A stretch of 64,000 nt of DNA from Spizellomyces punctatus DAOM BR117 (GCF_000182565.1 NW_015971553.1:186001-250000); one strand, 5' to 3'. Shown: positions 1-13,131, numbered from the stretch's first letter. Numbers and translations are program-made. Notes: a model not told the origin generated them from the letters alone.

Positions 1-135
1 ACAGCTCTTCAGAGACATCTACCCGAAATCGAATATGAGCCAATTCCCACAGCGTCTGTCGCATCATTTTCCAAATTCCATTACGTTGCTTCCCAAACTG
101 TCCGTTGTCGAGAACTCGGGATGTTCCGTGCTTAA
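1..135 (+). CDS. possible 3' end of a gene entering from the left edge
   Basis: The frame that starts at base 1 is open for 44 codons and ends with TAA at 133-135. It reads as ordinary mixed-composition protein (for example LPEIEYEPIPTASVASF). It could be the terminal exon of a gene that begins to the left of the window. I see no family motif. A chance open frame of this length is possible, so the call is weak. Confidence 0.3.
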   Translation, partial: TALQRHLPEIEYEPIPTASVASFSKFHYVASQTVRCRELGMFRA

Positions 136-796
136 GGCTCCCATGTGCAGCATCAACATTTGGAGAGTACACATGAACAACGACAAACCAAATATCCGCG
201 CAAGTTTAAACCAGCTCAGTGCACCCCATCTCAAGATATCACGACGTTATATGTACTTTGGCCATTTGATGTTCGAACTCAATTGTGAGGTCCTAGTTTA
301 AATGGATAAAGCAGCGTCAACTTCAACGAGAAAATGTTCCACAGAGAATCACTTCGCCTGCTTAGAATGGCCGAGTGGCGAAAGGTCGCCTCGCTCATTG
401 ACTTGGTTTGGTTATTGGATTTGCCCTGTCCAGATAAAAACTGTCATTTAAACTTTGGATCATAACCAACGTTTTTAAATTTTGGTCTTGGCTCGGAGGG
501 GCAAACCTTCCTGAGAGCCGAGGCTTCGCAGATGTTCACCACTGAAGCTTTTGACAGTGGACATGCCCATCGGGACGAGTAGTACTGACTTCGATGGCAT
601 TTAGAGCGAAATTAGAGATCTCAACTTATTTTTTGATCAACAACAAGAAGACAGAACAGAATAGTTTATCACAGAAAAACATAGTACAAACAAGGGTTCT
701 AAAGGCAAACTTGCATACAGGATGAAAAACCAAAAAAAAAAACGGCTAGATAAGAGAAAAGTACTAGACAAAATAGTCCCGGACAGACCAAACAGC
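136..796. other. intergenic stretch, nothing recognised
   Basis: About 660 bases between the possible left-edge gene and the stop codon of the ABC transporter. The open frames here are short and without motifs. The part next to 797 should hold the 3' UTR of the minus-strand transporter. Confidence 0.5.
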
Positions 797-3700
797 TCAA
801 TGTCCCCGGTCCTTGTCGGCTCGCTTTGCCATCTCCACCAAAATCGGGTACTCGCCCGTCTCTTCACACATGCCACGAAACACTGCATCGGGGCCGGGCG
901 GCTTGGTCATCAGCTCGTAAGGTGACCCGAATTCAGCAACAGTTCCCTGCGATAGAACAAGGATCTTATCGTAATCGGCTACAGTCCTGTGAGTTGTAAA
1001 CAAGGCACGTTACACACTTGTTGAATAACCAATGTTTTCCAATTGCTGGGATTCGTACCTCAACCGATGTGCAACACAAAGCAACGTCGCTCCTCGGAAC
1101 TCTGTACGAATCGTTTCCTGAATCCTTGCATCCGTTTCATGGTCTACACTCGCCGTTGCCTCATCCAACACAATAACTTTACAGCTTCGCAACAACGCTC
1201 GCGCAAGGCAAAGGAGCTGCCGCTGGCCTTGAGAAAAGTTTTGACCACCTTCACTTACAATGGTATCCAAGGTAAGGATGTTAGCAGAGCGATAGGATGC
1301 AAGCGAAGTGTTTGATGAACGCCTTCTCGTGGTACGGGTTTCAGAAGCAAGGGAATTGACAGACGCGCGCCGGGAAAGAGTTGGTGTCGGTGTTAAACTT
1401 TGGTGGCGGGAGGGAACCAAGGATCCTGTCCGATCTTGTACCAGGTTAGTAGTCAAGCTTGAACCGTCACAGCTAACTCCAGCTGCATCTCTACCGGGAA
1501 TGGACACTGCAGTAGCATGCGAATCTAAAAGATGCGCTCTACGCAACGCTGTCCATAGTTGCAAATCGGTGTGCTCAGAAAATGGATCAAGATTGGAGCG
1601 AACTGTCCCCGTGAATAGGATAGGGTCTTGCGGAATGATAGTCAACCGTGACCTAAGATCTTGCAATCCAATCTGCGATATGTCAATATCATCAACCAAT
1701 ATTCGTCCGCCAGAAGCTTCCAAAAATCGGAACAGAGCCAAGGACAGGGTAGATTTCCCTGCTCCAGTACGCCCTAAATAAAATGTATTCTAGCTATGTC
1801 CGAAAAGATCCAGAACAATCATTCCCTTCACGATACATACCAACAATTCCGACTTTCTCTCCTGCCTTGGCAATAAAGTTAACATGTCGAAGAACAGGAG
1901 TCAAATCAGCGGAATATCTAATCAAGCAAGATGTCATGAAAAAAGGGCTGCCGTACGATAACACCAGAGCGATAAACGTACCGAACAGTGAGATCTTGAA
2001 ATTCTACTCTTCCAGCAGCTGGCCACTGTGCTGGGGGTCAGATATCGATCTCCATGACAATCAAAAATATCTGATACATACCGATACGGGTGGTCTTGAG
2101 CCCTCAATGACGGGAGGCGCCTCCTGCTCAATAGACAGATATTCCTGTATACGTTCCACAGAGTTCATACTCATTTCCATCAACGCGTGCATTCTGACGA
2201 CCCACTGCACCAGTCCCGTATTGGTAAGAAAGAGCAAGGACACAAGCAGGGGATTTACACAAACCCATCCTTACCAACAGCGAGTCCGTAAATGTCAACG
2301 CGTAACTCAAACTTAAACCAGCAGCGCCTGGGTCCATGCCATGGCCCCAATGGACGGTTGCCAAAATTGCGGCTGCCGAGCAAAACGAAACCATGGCACC
2401 AACCAAGTCAACTCGCACTCCAAGCCAGCGATTCGACACCCAGAGGTAGAAAAACGCTCGATGATTGGTATCCACACTATCATTGCAGCCAAAACATGAG
2501 AAATCAGTCAGCACTATATGCAGATGATGCGAGCCTACCGAGCGTAATTTTCTTTCATGAATTTGTCTTCCGCGCCATATGCACGAATAGTTGATGCCCC
2601 CCTACAAATGAAGAGAGCATACGTTACGATACAGAGTTTCAGGAAAAGAAGTTTTATCCAACTTACACAATCGTTTCGCTAAAGTGCGAGAATATAGGAG
2701 ATCGGGTAGTCGACTCTAAACGCTTCAGCTCCCTTGAGGTTCGAAGGTATAACCGGGCAACCGAGATATATATTAGCGCTAATGAAAAAAGCATTCACAT
2801 GAGTCCACAAAAGACCACAGGTACAGGCAAGTCCCGAAAACTCAACCTACCAATTGGAACAATACCACCCAAAAACACTGGCGTGACGACCGCGACAACT
2901 GCGACGACTCCTACTGCGGCAACTGTATTTGACAAAAAGTCGCCCCCAAACGCTGCAACCTCTTGATCCAAAGACTGAACATCTTTCGAAAATCTATTCA
3001 AAATGCGTCCCATGGGAGTAGTATCAAAGAACCGCATCGGAGCATGAAGGAGCCTTGCCAGCATTGCGCTATGGAGGTGGCGCGACGCATGGAGGGAACC
3101 AGTGCAATTCACAAGGATTCGGATGAACAGAGTTAACATCGTCAGCAGTCCGATCAGCGCGTAGATAATAAGGTAATAGTTGACCCCCTTTCTGTCTTCT
3201 AGTTTTGAGGAAGGTCCAAGATGATATGTCGGGAAAACCGACAAAACTATCTGCGGCGATTCTGAACCTCCCATTGTGACACGATAGGTAGCTCGTCGGT
3301 AAGCTGCTGCCCAAGACTTTAACCACCAATCTTGGCCAATAGTAGATAGTTGAACGGTAAGGTAGGCAAAAATCAAGGCCATCAAGAACACAAAGCCACC
3401 CGCCGCGCTAATGTACGCCCAGTACACTTTGCCCTTGACGGAACCAACAGCGCGAGCCTCATCTTCGGTGAGTCGAAGGATCTTGCGCTGAGAAGGTTGA
3501 ATACCGGCCGGTCTTAATGCTTGATCAGATTCCAAGCTTGCACCGTCATCAAATTCAATGTCTACGTCTTGGTCTGGATCCGAGTCTCCATCCTCCATGT
3601 CGAGCAGTGGTTCCATAGATGAGGCATCGTTTATCTCTGGGGAGGGAGCAGTGCTCATAATATCGCCTTCTCCGTCACACTTCTCGACTTCTGCCTCAGG

Positions 3701-6700
3701 TGTTTCATACAAAGTTGTCAGACTTCGAGAATCCGTCGGCAACCCCTCTTCCCTCTCCTCGTCTGGTACAAGGTCAATTTTTCCAGGCCCTCTTCCTACG
3801 ACCGCGCTGGGAGGACCTTGTGTGGCGATGCCTCCTCTCCGCATCACTACAACATGGTCCGCACGGGGAACACATAGATGTACAGCATGCGTGACGAGGA
3901 CTCGAGTTCGTCCGCCCAGCAGTCCCAGAATGCAGTGTTCAAACAGGTGTCGGGCTGTTGGAGCATCAACAGCTGATAAAGGGTCATCCATCAAAACAAA
4001 TGCCGCTGGAGAATAGGCTGCACGCGCAAGCGAAATTCGTGCTTTCTGTCCACCCGACAGGTTTACGCCTGGTCAGAGGAGTGTGCATATCAGCCTCAGC
4101 GTTGGAGTAACTAGTCAGCACAGAGCAGCAGACCTTTCTCGCCGATTTCGGTCATATCCCCGCCTTCAAGGGTTTCCAAATCTCTCAATAAGGCGCACGC
4201 GTGAATTACACGATCATATTTGGCTGGATCATATGGTTGACCGAATAAAATATTATCGCGAATAGTTGCGTTCATGAGCCATGCTGCAAGATATTTTAGA
4301 AAGAGACTTTCATCATTGCACTTGCTAAAGGAGTCAATTTACCTTGCTGTGCAGCGTAAGCGACGCTATTCGTAAGACCAGTTGAAGGATTCAGCCGCCC
4401 GTACCGACTGTCCGGCAAATATACCTCGCCAGCCAGACGATTCATCTCTTCAAAAGGTAGAGCGCAAAAGTTCAGAACCACTCTTTTGAAGTTTCAAAAC
4501 TGTGCCCGCCAGACTGTACCTCCTAGTAGCGCCATAACCAAACTTGTCTTGCCACATCCAGTGGTTCCCACTACCAAGCTCAGGCCACCAACTGGGAAAG
4601 TGATTTCCAGATCCTTCAAAACAAACTCCTTCTGCATCGAATCGCTATCTCCATCTTTGCCTTGCCAGGAAAACTTTGCGGGGCCTGTAAAGCCAACGAT
4701 CTCTGTTCCATCTTCGCTGCCTGGGCCGCCCTCCGCGCGATGGCCATCGGCTTTTTCCGACTGATATCGTTCCAGTTCATTCTCTCCCAAAAAGTCTTCC
4801 ACTCGCTTCATGCTCACGAGTGCTTCACTCACGCGAACGATCATGTCTGGGAAAAGCTGCAACGGTTGCCGCAGCGCATTAAACAAAGCCAGTCCAGTGA
4901 ACGCAATTTCGGCAGTCAACTCTCGATGGGCGACGATAGTGAACGTCATGAAGGTCAAGAATGACACGATAATCGGTGCAGCGTACCAAAGAAGACGGGA
5001 CGTGGCAACAGTATAGAGGTATCCTCGTAAACGGTTAATCTCGGAATTTCGATAACTTGTGAGCATATTGAAATAATGTGTCTCCCATGCAAAGAATTTC
5101 ACAATGCGAATTCCTTGCAAGGTCTGTCAGAAACCCGGGTTAATGGTAGTACGGGAGGGAAGACAGCGGAACTGGGTTCACCTCATTCATGGCTGTAATC
5201 CGTCGGTCTGTGGCTTTAATTAACATTTTCTGCTTCATAGCAACCATCTTGCCTAAGGTAGCCCCAATTGGGAGCATCGCTATCATCACAGCAAGCCCTG
5301 CAATAGCTGGCCACCCGAGGACAACCATCAGAAGTGTCACGCATATAGCAATCTGTAGGGGAGCAGTCCATAGATACATAATGTAGCAAGAAACTTCGAG
5401 AATCTTTTGCGTATCTTTGTGTAGCATGAGCGAAACATGAGTTCAAGAACAACATCCTTCCATTGTAAGGCCCTGACTTACCAACCGACATCAAATTAGT
5501 GATCTGACCGGTCGACGCGCCAGCTTGCTCTTCTTTCGTTGGGACTGCCACCGCCCGCCTGCGTAGAGCCTTTCCATAAATTTGCCCTATGAGAACCGCG
5601 CGCACACGGGTACCAATTCTTCTTCCATTAAAATAGACTTGGCCATCACATGCTGCTCGTATCAGGGCCGTGATCAATAGAGCAAACGTATACGCCAGGC
5701 CTTCCTTCGGCGAAGAATCCTCGCGGGGACGCGACACATGAGCGAGAATACGATTCAATAAATAGGGACCCGAGAAAGATAATAGGGCAGAAACGAACGC
5801 GTATGCAGCTTGTATTGAGAGTTCCGGACGGACGAGATGGTAAAGAGCCCTAAGTAAGCTACTATGCTGGAGCCTGCTTTGAGAATTTAGCTGTCCGTGG
5901 CGCAATTTATATAGTAAAAGTGCGAAGGTCCACTGACCGAATTCGGTTGAATCGGTCACACACGTTCGCAGCCTTGTCCCCGTCCACCAGATGAGGGACA
6001 TCGTTCATGTCCAGCGTCTTTCGGTAGCCTCGCTCAATCACATTATTGAACCATGAGAAGGAAAACTTGGCATAAAGAGAAGCTCCGGTCTCTCGTGACG
6101 CTGGCGGTTCCCTATGCTGCAAACGAACCGTTTCAGCGATTTAGGTGAATTACTCTTCTGCAAATGACATCAACCTCCGACTGAAAGCCGCCAAAAATAT
6201 GTCGCCTTCTCCTCAATAGACGCTCTCCAGAAATCCATGCTCCCATAGCAAGCATCACAAGCGCAATGCTTGCTTGTGCTCCAACAATGATGACGATCGC
6301 TCTGCTCATATGTCCAGATCCATACCACGCCCATACTGAACGAAGCTGCACACTTTTACATAAGGCAAAGAGTCCAAAATAGCTCAGGAGATAGCATAAC
6401 GACTTTCGTTTAGATCTTTCACAGGGGAAGTAGAGTGAGGGGCGATTGGCTGGGCAGGTCGCAACAGTTAGGTATCCTAAAATAATGTTCACGTAGAGCT
6501 ATGATGAAGAAAGATTAATAAATTATATCAAGCTCCACGTCGAAACGAAATCTAATATACAAACGTACCCATTGGAACGTGACAGTGATGACTTCCATTG
6601 TTACGTACGGCTCGTTCTCGTTAACTGTGTTCCCATTTTGTGCAGTTTCAATGCCATACCCGATCAAGCTCACGCCAATATGAGACAACGCCAGCCCCAA

Positions 6701-7147
6701 CAAACAGATCCAGACCCACATATCCCTCCTTCTCGGCCCTTCCTCGTCAGAGGACACGGGATAACTCTCGTCACCGGCACCATAATCATTATCCGCACCA
6801 TGGCGGCCTGGGTCGTTCTGAAGGACGGGTAAATATGCTCGAGGATCGAGATTCCGGCGTTGCCAAAATACGTGACGGAGGAGTGCAAATGTTCCGACTA
6901 GGAGAATATACGCCGTGGGTATTATCGACACAATTATACTGCAATTTCGAGAGTTGTTCTAGCTGAAGTACAAATTCTGAACTCTCGCATGCAATGATCA
7001 ACCATACCTCCGTTCAAAACAATCGGTGAAGTCCGAATCAACCCAAGGGCCCTTACAATAACGTAAGTTGGTATCTCTTTTGCTATTTAGGCACTTCACT
7101 TTGCTTACCCATGGTTTTCCTCCACATAATTTCTCTGGCAAAGACAT
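797..7147 (-). CDS. ABCC-family (MRP/YCF1-type) ABC transporter, 19 exons
   Basis: Full-length ABC exporter of the multidrug-resistance-associated (ABCC) type. These typically move glutathione conjugates or organic anions across vacuolar or plasma membrane. Exons read 7147-7109, 7051-7008, 6938-6569, 6498-6154, 6116-5938, 5873-5482, 5414-5182, 5123-4520, 4447-4343, 4283-4134, 4068-2851, 2778-2667, 2601-2539, 2476-2275, 2204-2082, 2025-1982, 1917-1841, 1773-1059, 986-797. All phases join, giving about 1734 residues. The N-terminus has the ABCC signature (LCGGKPW, then [13 protein letters not shown]), followed by a TMD0. NBD1 has Walker [10 protein letters not shown] near residue 721, NLSGGQ near 823 and Walker B LMDDP near 848. 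NBD2 has GRTGAGKST near 1437, NFSQGQ near 1611 and VIVLDEAT near 1634. A Ser/Thr/Arg-rich insert of about 80 residues lies between the Q-loop and signature of NBD2. The substrate cannot be read from sequence. Confidence 0.93.
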
Positions 7148-7481
7148 TTTTTAATACTGTCAAATGTACAAATATCCCACTCTCCAAGCCCGTGGGCACG
7201 ACTTCGCAAAAGGTGATGGTTGCCGAGGAATATGATGGGAAGGCCCCATACGGAGTTTGACTTGACCAGATCTGCTAATTAATAGAGCAGCAAGCATTTC
7301 CACGGATGGCACAGCAGTTCGCTTACGTACACATTCGTCATTGCCATCTCCTACTTTTACTTGCTTGCAAGTCTTACTTGCCATGAAAGAAGGTTACGTT
7401 GGAAAGCATTGATTTACTCTTATTGTGTTCTTATTGATTGAAAATGTACATGATATATGGACGAGAATCTCTGCGATGCTA
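7148..7481. other. intergenic region upstream of the ABC transporter
   Basis: Presumed promoter of the minus-strand transporter plus the 3' UTR of the next minus-strand gene. A 74-codon minus-strand frame at 7160-7384 contains a plausible donor (gtacgt) and acceptor (ttagcag). I recognise no domain and do not call it a gene. Confidence 0.4.
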
Positions 7482-7816
7482 CTATTTTAGGTCCTCCCTG
7501 TGTCCTGTAGTAGGGCCGCCGGCAAGAATGTTTCCAGGCTTGGTAATAAAAGACAGATCAGCATCATTATGTGAATGAAATATCAATCACAAGTCATACT
7601 CACCTCATTTCCAGAAGCATTGGGGACATTGCCTTGAATCTTGTCCCAAACTTTCTGAACTTTGCCTTTCTCGTTCTGCGGAGTATTGCGACCGATGGCA
7701 TCATCTTCCTGACCACTCTTGAGTTGCGCGTTTTGCTTCTCCTGGCTCTTGAGGAAGTCGGGTGTGAGGTTTTCTGCTAAATGCGTGTGTATACTCTTGC
7801 GGCCGGCGTCGGACAT
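7482..7816 (-). CDS. Hsp12/Hsp9-like small stress protein
   Basis: Two exons (7816-7604 and 7538-7482) give 89 residues. The protein starts MSDAGRKSIHTHLAENLTPD, which follows the pattern of fungal Hsp9/Hsp12 proteins (MSDxGRKxF...TPDSSKS). It is hydrophilic throughout, rich in K, Q, N and G, with no cysteine. Family members are small, largely unfolded proteins that bind membranes and accumulate under heat, osmotic or stationary-phase stress. The intron has a gtgagt donor and an aag acceptor. A TATAAAA box lies 43 bases upstream of the ATG. The N-terminal pattern supports the family; the C-terminal half is not distinctive. Confidence 0.6.
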
Positions 7817-7858
7817 TTTGGCTTGATAGTTACTGGGGCTTTTGGCCAGGATCTGGGC

Positions 7859-7865
7859 TTTTATA
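7859..7865 (-). promoter_or_regulatory. TATA box of the Hsp12-like gene
   Basis: TATAAAA on the minus strand, 43 bases upstream of the start codon at 7816. A strong TATA element is common on inducible stress genes. No heat-shock element or STRE was found with confidence. Confidence 0.5.
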
Positions 7866-9295
7866 AATGGTTCACCGCACCCACGTCACATTTACGTGTC
7901 ATCGATCAAACTCCCTTCCAATGCTTCTCTTCCATTTTCTCCGCACGATTGCGTGCAGGTCTTATGTTGGCAGACTAAAATATCCCCAGAAACTAGCACA
8001 TGACAAGGCTATGCAACAGTTCACTGGTTCCACAGACCACTAAATGCTGTAGAATGATGAGAATGACGCTCTTCAAGCGGATAGGTACTCAATTCATCCT
8101 GCAATCAGGAAAAGATCATCTTCAGCGTCTTCATTAAACGACATACAGTAATAATAGATCATCACGCCCGTTCCATTGTACCCTCTAATAGGTCTATTCC
8201 CTCTACACTCTCCCTTTCGGTTTGCATACGCAAAGGCTATAGCCAGCTGTTTTGGTATCTCAGAGGCTTAATAACGACAACTGACGCCTATCGGCATATC
8301 GCTTAAATATAACACTACCATGACTTGAGAGTTCTTCGCTTTGATTTTGCCACGTTGTCGAGGCTGTGCCTACTCTTTAAAGAACAGACAAGCCCACTAT
8401 GTCCAATAGCATGGTTAAGCGCCTAAAATATGGAACAAATGGAATACTGCTGCATATAGCATTATTTTCTGAACATACCCAGGATGACTACGGCAAAAAC
8501 GAGTAGAAAGGGGTAAGAATAATCAGCGGGCTTCGTTTTCAGCGTTATGCGGACCCTGGAATGGGCGATCGTCTTTGTCGCACTCTCGATCGGTTTGATA
8601 TCAGCAGGCAACGTTTGAATCATTGAAAAGCACGTAATAAAGCAGGCTACAAAAGTGAGTAAGAAGGTGTCGTAGATTCCGGTCTATATATAGCAGGGAT
8701 CAGGCTTGTTTATCTTTGCATACGAGCTTTTAAGGATCATCCCGTTTATTACGATCGAGCTCTTCTGGAAACGCAAAGAGAGGAAGTACGCATAAAGGAA
8801 TCCAAATTGGACGCAGAGGTTCACATGTGCATTGCTAACGTCCAAAGTACGTTCGACATACTGCACATCAAAGAGTGTTTGCAACCTCTTTGCACTTGCC
8901 ATGTCCCTGAGGCATAAGGCCAATCAATTCCTACGTGTGGGCATTAAACCTCAGACGTTTCAACGCTTAAATCAGCGCTTCCGAAACATTCCTTTTTGAA
9001 TCGCTCACATGCTTGTCCAATGCAATGCTCCATCATCGACATTTATTTGTGAGATACCGATGTGTGCTCCAGATGAAGTAATGGCTTACGTCATCAAGTA
9101 TGACTTTATGGCCAGCCACCAGAACTTTTCGACAGCTTCTTTCGGAGGACAACCCGCGTTTGCAATTTGTTCACCACCAATGTGTTGAGGGCAGAACGTC
9201 AGAGTGTCAAACCGGCGAGAAGATACGTGCCAGCTTCTCATGATTTTTGCCCCGGAAGGCCTGTGTGAATTCTTCGGAGCCTTTTGAGCAGTGCA
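7866..9295. other. long intergenic region, nothing recognised
   Basis: About 1.4 kb between two divergent genes. Open frames are short. The longest, minus strand 8684-8923, has no recognisable domain and ends in low-complexity sequence. No RNA gene was identified. Confidence 0.45.
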
Positions 9296-11410
9296 ATGAG
9301 GACATTACAGGGTATCCTATCTTCGGTTACAAACATTTGGCACAGCTTGCACTTACGGTGTGCTTATAGGTTTCAACAACCCTACCAGTAACCCATGGCT
9401 GTCGAACCCGGGACAGCTCCCTACTGCCAAAACTTCAAAGTCTAAATACCCAAGCGCGCCGTCATTAGTCTCTGAATTCCCAGAACTTACGCGGCTGCAC
9501 GGAGCGTTGTCGAATGAGTCACTAAAACATGTCCCTAATGTCGACCGGACTCGAAAGGATCATGCAGGCGCCAAGAACCCGTCCTTCCGCTCCACGGGCT
9601 CACTTGGGCTCGGGTTACGGGGACATGATATTCAGCATCCAATCATGGTCGGTAGAGTTCCTGTGGCCCCTCCCAGGCCGTCCGTGTCGTTAGACAAGGC
9701 AAAGCAGACAATAGACTCTCAGGAAATCACGCGACATGCAATACCTATCGCCATACTTTTGTCCCTTTTGCTCGGTCCGTTTGTGCCTCCGCTGTTGCGA
9801 GTAGTTGGTGTGATAGATTTTGTGAACCATCCCCTGGTATTCCGGCTCTTGTTGTGTGGATTCAGTGTGGCCTTGATATGGACTGTGGGAAGGAGTATTC
9901 TTCTGAGACTCGGATTACGAATATCTCTGCATGGCGATGCTGGGAAGCGCTGGTGTAGAGTGTGGATCGGTGTACCGCCGGGTTGTCAGCCGCCATCCAC
10001 GGGTACCAGGTCCAGATCACTTAGTAAAGGAACCAAGGGTGAGGTACCGAAAAAAGTACTACATCAAGTTACTGAGGAGGAGAGGGCACTGAAGGCAGCA
10101 TTGTTGTCTGGTAAGATGGTGATTACCATTGAACGGGTAGAAGCTGCGGTTCATAAGCGGCCCTCGGCCGTGCCTACCCATTGCGGCTTCTGGGCACGAC
10201 TCAGGCAGAAAGTCAGCCCTCCATACCTTAACCTGCGTCTGACAACCATTCGGATCTATCTCCCCGCTGCAAGCTGGTTGGGCTTCCCTATTCCCAGTAT
10301 GCCACCCAGTCCTCTGTCACGAAGCATTCACGCCATTGTCTCGTACATTGCCGTCAACATTATTTTGCCATTGATTCGTCTTTCTATCACTGATCTAAAG
10401 ATACACCTTCCCTCGGCTTCCGACGTCAGTGGCCCATTATCTCCAGGTATCCCTGGTCGCTACGACCGTCCCATACCATCTCCAACCATTCGCGAAACCC
10501 TTGTCAACCTCTTTCGCCAGTCTCCGCGAGATTCTCACCTGCATGGTGGATTTGAATCCGCGCTCGTTGAGTACCATGTCGCGCGCTCAACATTGGAGCA
10601 AGTTACCCGGAAGAGATTCATGTGGTGTGTCACTGTTCAGGAGGCTGTTGTAGGGTCCTACTGGGACATTGTGGAGGATCCGATAGTAGGTGGCGGTATT
10701 CAAGCACAGACAGGCGATTCGGGAAAAGAGAAAGTTGTCATGAAGCGCATGCAGCTATGGCTCTTTGAGAGAGATGACGAAGTGGATAGAGTTCTTGCCG
10801 ATGTAGGCAAAGTTGAGCTTTTGGTTGCGAATACTATAGTGGAAGCGGTGGACACTATTGCGAAAGAATCAGATACTAAGCGTGAACCAATGGATGACTT
10901 GTTTTCCAACGATAGTTCCGAGTTCGATAAGCGCTCCAGTACCTCGTCTGACGAGCTATCGATTGCATCTGTTCAATCATCCCCTCAAATCGAAGAAAAT
11001 GAACCACAGATAATGCCGGGAGCTTCTATCCCTGATCTCACATGTGCATCACCAGATCGATTACACCGTCTTCGCATTACACTTGTCGCCAGCCATCTCT
11101 GTGTCACTGTCGACTCGTCACTCCTCCTTCTTGTTAAGGATCTGTCAAGAGGATCCAAAATAGGGGCACCGGCAGGACCTAAAGACTCGAGGCAAAGGAA
11201 GAATCCGTTACGAATCTGTGGAAGGGTAAGATCGACAAGATGATAATTCAATCATGTCTTTATAATTGTAAGAGTTTGATTACTTATTCTAATACCGTAT
11301 CTTTGCAGATGTACAGGCGATTCACCTCCATGGCAACACGTGCTGCTGTAGCAGCTCTTAGTGATAGAATGTTTGAATTCAAAAGCGTCCAGAGGGAACT
11401 TGTTGTATAG
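9296..11410 (+). CDS. unrecognised membrane protein
   Basis: Three exons (9296-9311, 9370-11225, 11309-11410) give 657 residues. The tiny first exon, ATG AGG ACA TTA CAG G, joins in phase to GT TTC AAC. The first 130 residues are Ser/Pro-rich and probably disordered. Next come two or three hydrophobic segments (AIPIAILLSLLLGPFVPPLL and the FRLLLCGFSVALIW region). The rest looks soluble, with a basic stretch, isolated beta-like strands (LRLTTIRIYLP, LSITDLKIHLP) and an acidic Ser-rich linker. The repeated hydrophobic-I-x-I-x-L pattern recalls bridge-like lipid-transfer proteins, but that is only an impression. I do not assign a function. Confidence 0.75.
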
Positions 11411-11440
11411 GATTAGGTAGTTAGTTAAAACATTTATAGA

Positions 11441-11470
11441 GTAGTCGTCGTCGTAGTAGTAGTAGTAGCA
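11441..11470 (+). repeat. short GTA/GTC trinucleotide repeat
   Basis: About ten triplets of imperfect GTC/GTA repeat downstream of the stop codon at 11410, probably in the 3' UTR or intergenic spacer. Confidence 0.8.
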
Positions 11471-11618
11471 GTAATAGTTCGCCGTAGGTTGATACTGAAC
11501 GAATAGATGGGACTTGAACTTTGTTTGGTCACGTGTCCCGCTTACTTGATGGCTTACCGCACTGATTCCGACCATAGGGTGGTCGATCGTTTCTATTTTT
11601 TATCCAGCGTCTCCAGCA

Positions 11619-13131
11619 ATGGGCACCATTTTCTCCCGCTCCACTCCAAATCTTCTCCCACAGTCCAGAGCCCAATCCACCTCCAATCCAACATCAAAAT
11701 CAAGGGATGCAGACGTCAACCTCGACTTTGGGCCGGCATTTGTGGGACCGCTTGGCAAAGGCCTGGCGGGTGGATGGGGCGCCGAAGATGAGGAGGAAAG
11801 CAGTGAGGTTCAGCAGAATCAGATAGATAGTATGCTGGGGTGGAAGGCAAAAATTGGGCAGAGTTTTGGGGATACGGACGCGGGGAGGGTAAAGTGCTTG
11901 TATGACCAGGTAGGTTTTTTTTTTAGCTGTATTCCTTTTTAACACAAACAGTCTAAACGTCTCCCTTTCAAGACCCCGCAAAAACCCACCACAACACTTC
12001 AATCCCATTTCCATCTCCGCAGGAACACGCTCAAACTCGTTCGAACATCTTCCAACACTGCAACACTCTCCTTCCAACTTGACACAACCGTTCCCTGCGT
12101 CATCCGAATAAATGTTCCCGCCCATTCACCGTACTCTTGTATACCCAATAGAGATACACATGTGAAACCAGGCTTAGATCAGAGTCTGTCGATCCAGTTT
12201 GGGATGCCTGCAGAGAGTGGGGAAGATGTGACCATGGTTCTTGTTGTGGAGAATGACGCAGATTCTGAAGATGACCGGCAGACTCAGATAACTTTCTTGA
12301 CTGTTATGCATCAGAAAGAGAGAAGGGAGGAGGAGGAAGGGGAGGAGGAGGGCGGAGGCGTGGCTGAAGTTAGGGTCATTCGCCAGGACGTTGTGGTATG
12401 TTATGATTGTCTTTTTTCTGATCAACCAGCTCAGCACTCAAAAGTCACCATTAGATAAACTCCATAACATATACCCTTCAAGAAATATATGGTCTCTCCT
12501 CCATTTCTCAGTCTGCGCCGCAGGATGCAAGTTCGATGGACTGCGTTATTTGTCTTTCCGAGCCCAAGGATGTTGTCGTCGTGCCATGTCGGCATTTCTG
12601 TCTATGTATTGGATGTGCGGAGGCGGTTAGAATGCAGGGGCGAAGTAGTGATAGAGGTGTTGGAGTACCGAGGTGCCCCATTTGTAGAACGAGTAAGTTT
12701 TTTGATTGCCTTATTTTTGGGGTTTCAAGGTAGGCTCATGACGGTTTTCCATGCGTGTTCCAGTCGTGCAATCCCTCCTCCGCATCAAACTACCAGAAAT
12801 ATACCGACCCAATACCGCAATGTCTCAAACCCTCTCTCGCTCCCGTTCTCGTCCTAGTACCGCCCGGCCTACAATCCAACCTTCCAGTCCGCCACTGCCA
12901 GCAGCACCTCTCGCATCCGTTACAGCACCACCGTTGGAGCCAACGGCGCTCACCTCACCCCCACCATTAGATGCCTCTCAATCCGATCTCCAACATATAC
13001 AAGAATTACCACGTCGAAAAAGTGATATAGATGTGCATATTATCCCGGGCGCTGTGCCTATTGAGGAAGACTTGGACGATATTGAAATGGGGGTTATGAA
13101 TACAGAGAAGGGTTGGCGAGATTGTACTTGA
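11619..13131 (+). CDS. MGRN1/RNF157-type RING E3 ubiquitin ligase
   Basis: Four exons (11619-11909, 11952-12395, 12512-12692, 12764-13131) give 427 residues. MGTIF at the start carries Gly2, so N-myristoylation is plausible and would place the ligase on membranes, as for plant LOG2 and animal mahogunin. The middle holds a beta-rich substrate-binding region (LKLVRTSSNTATLSFQLD ... VPCVIRINVPA). Near residues 255-305 is a C3HC4 RING: CVICLSEPKDVVVVPCRHFC, then CIGC, then CPICRT, followed by IVQSLLRIKLP, the helix typical of this family. An acidic Glu/Gly run precedes the RING. The tail is Pro/Ser-rich and disordered. In the family the protein acts in endosomal sorting of membrane cargo; the substrate here is unknown. 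Confidence 0.85.

Noticed and set aside
7160-7384. Upstream small gene or extra 5' exons of the ABC transporter
   Set aside because: The transporter already has a typical ABCC N-terminus starting at 7147, and the frame has no recognisable domain.
9360-9369. GTG at 9360 as the start of the membrane protein
   Set aside because: An ATG exon at 9296-9311 joins in phase across a normal intron, so the GTG lies in intron 1.
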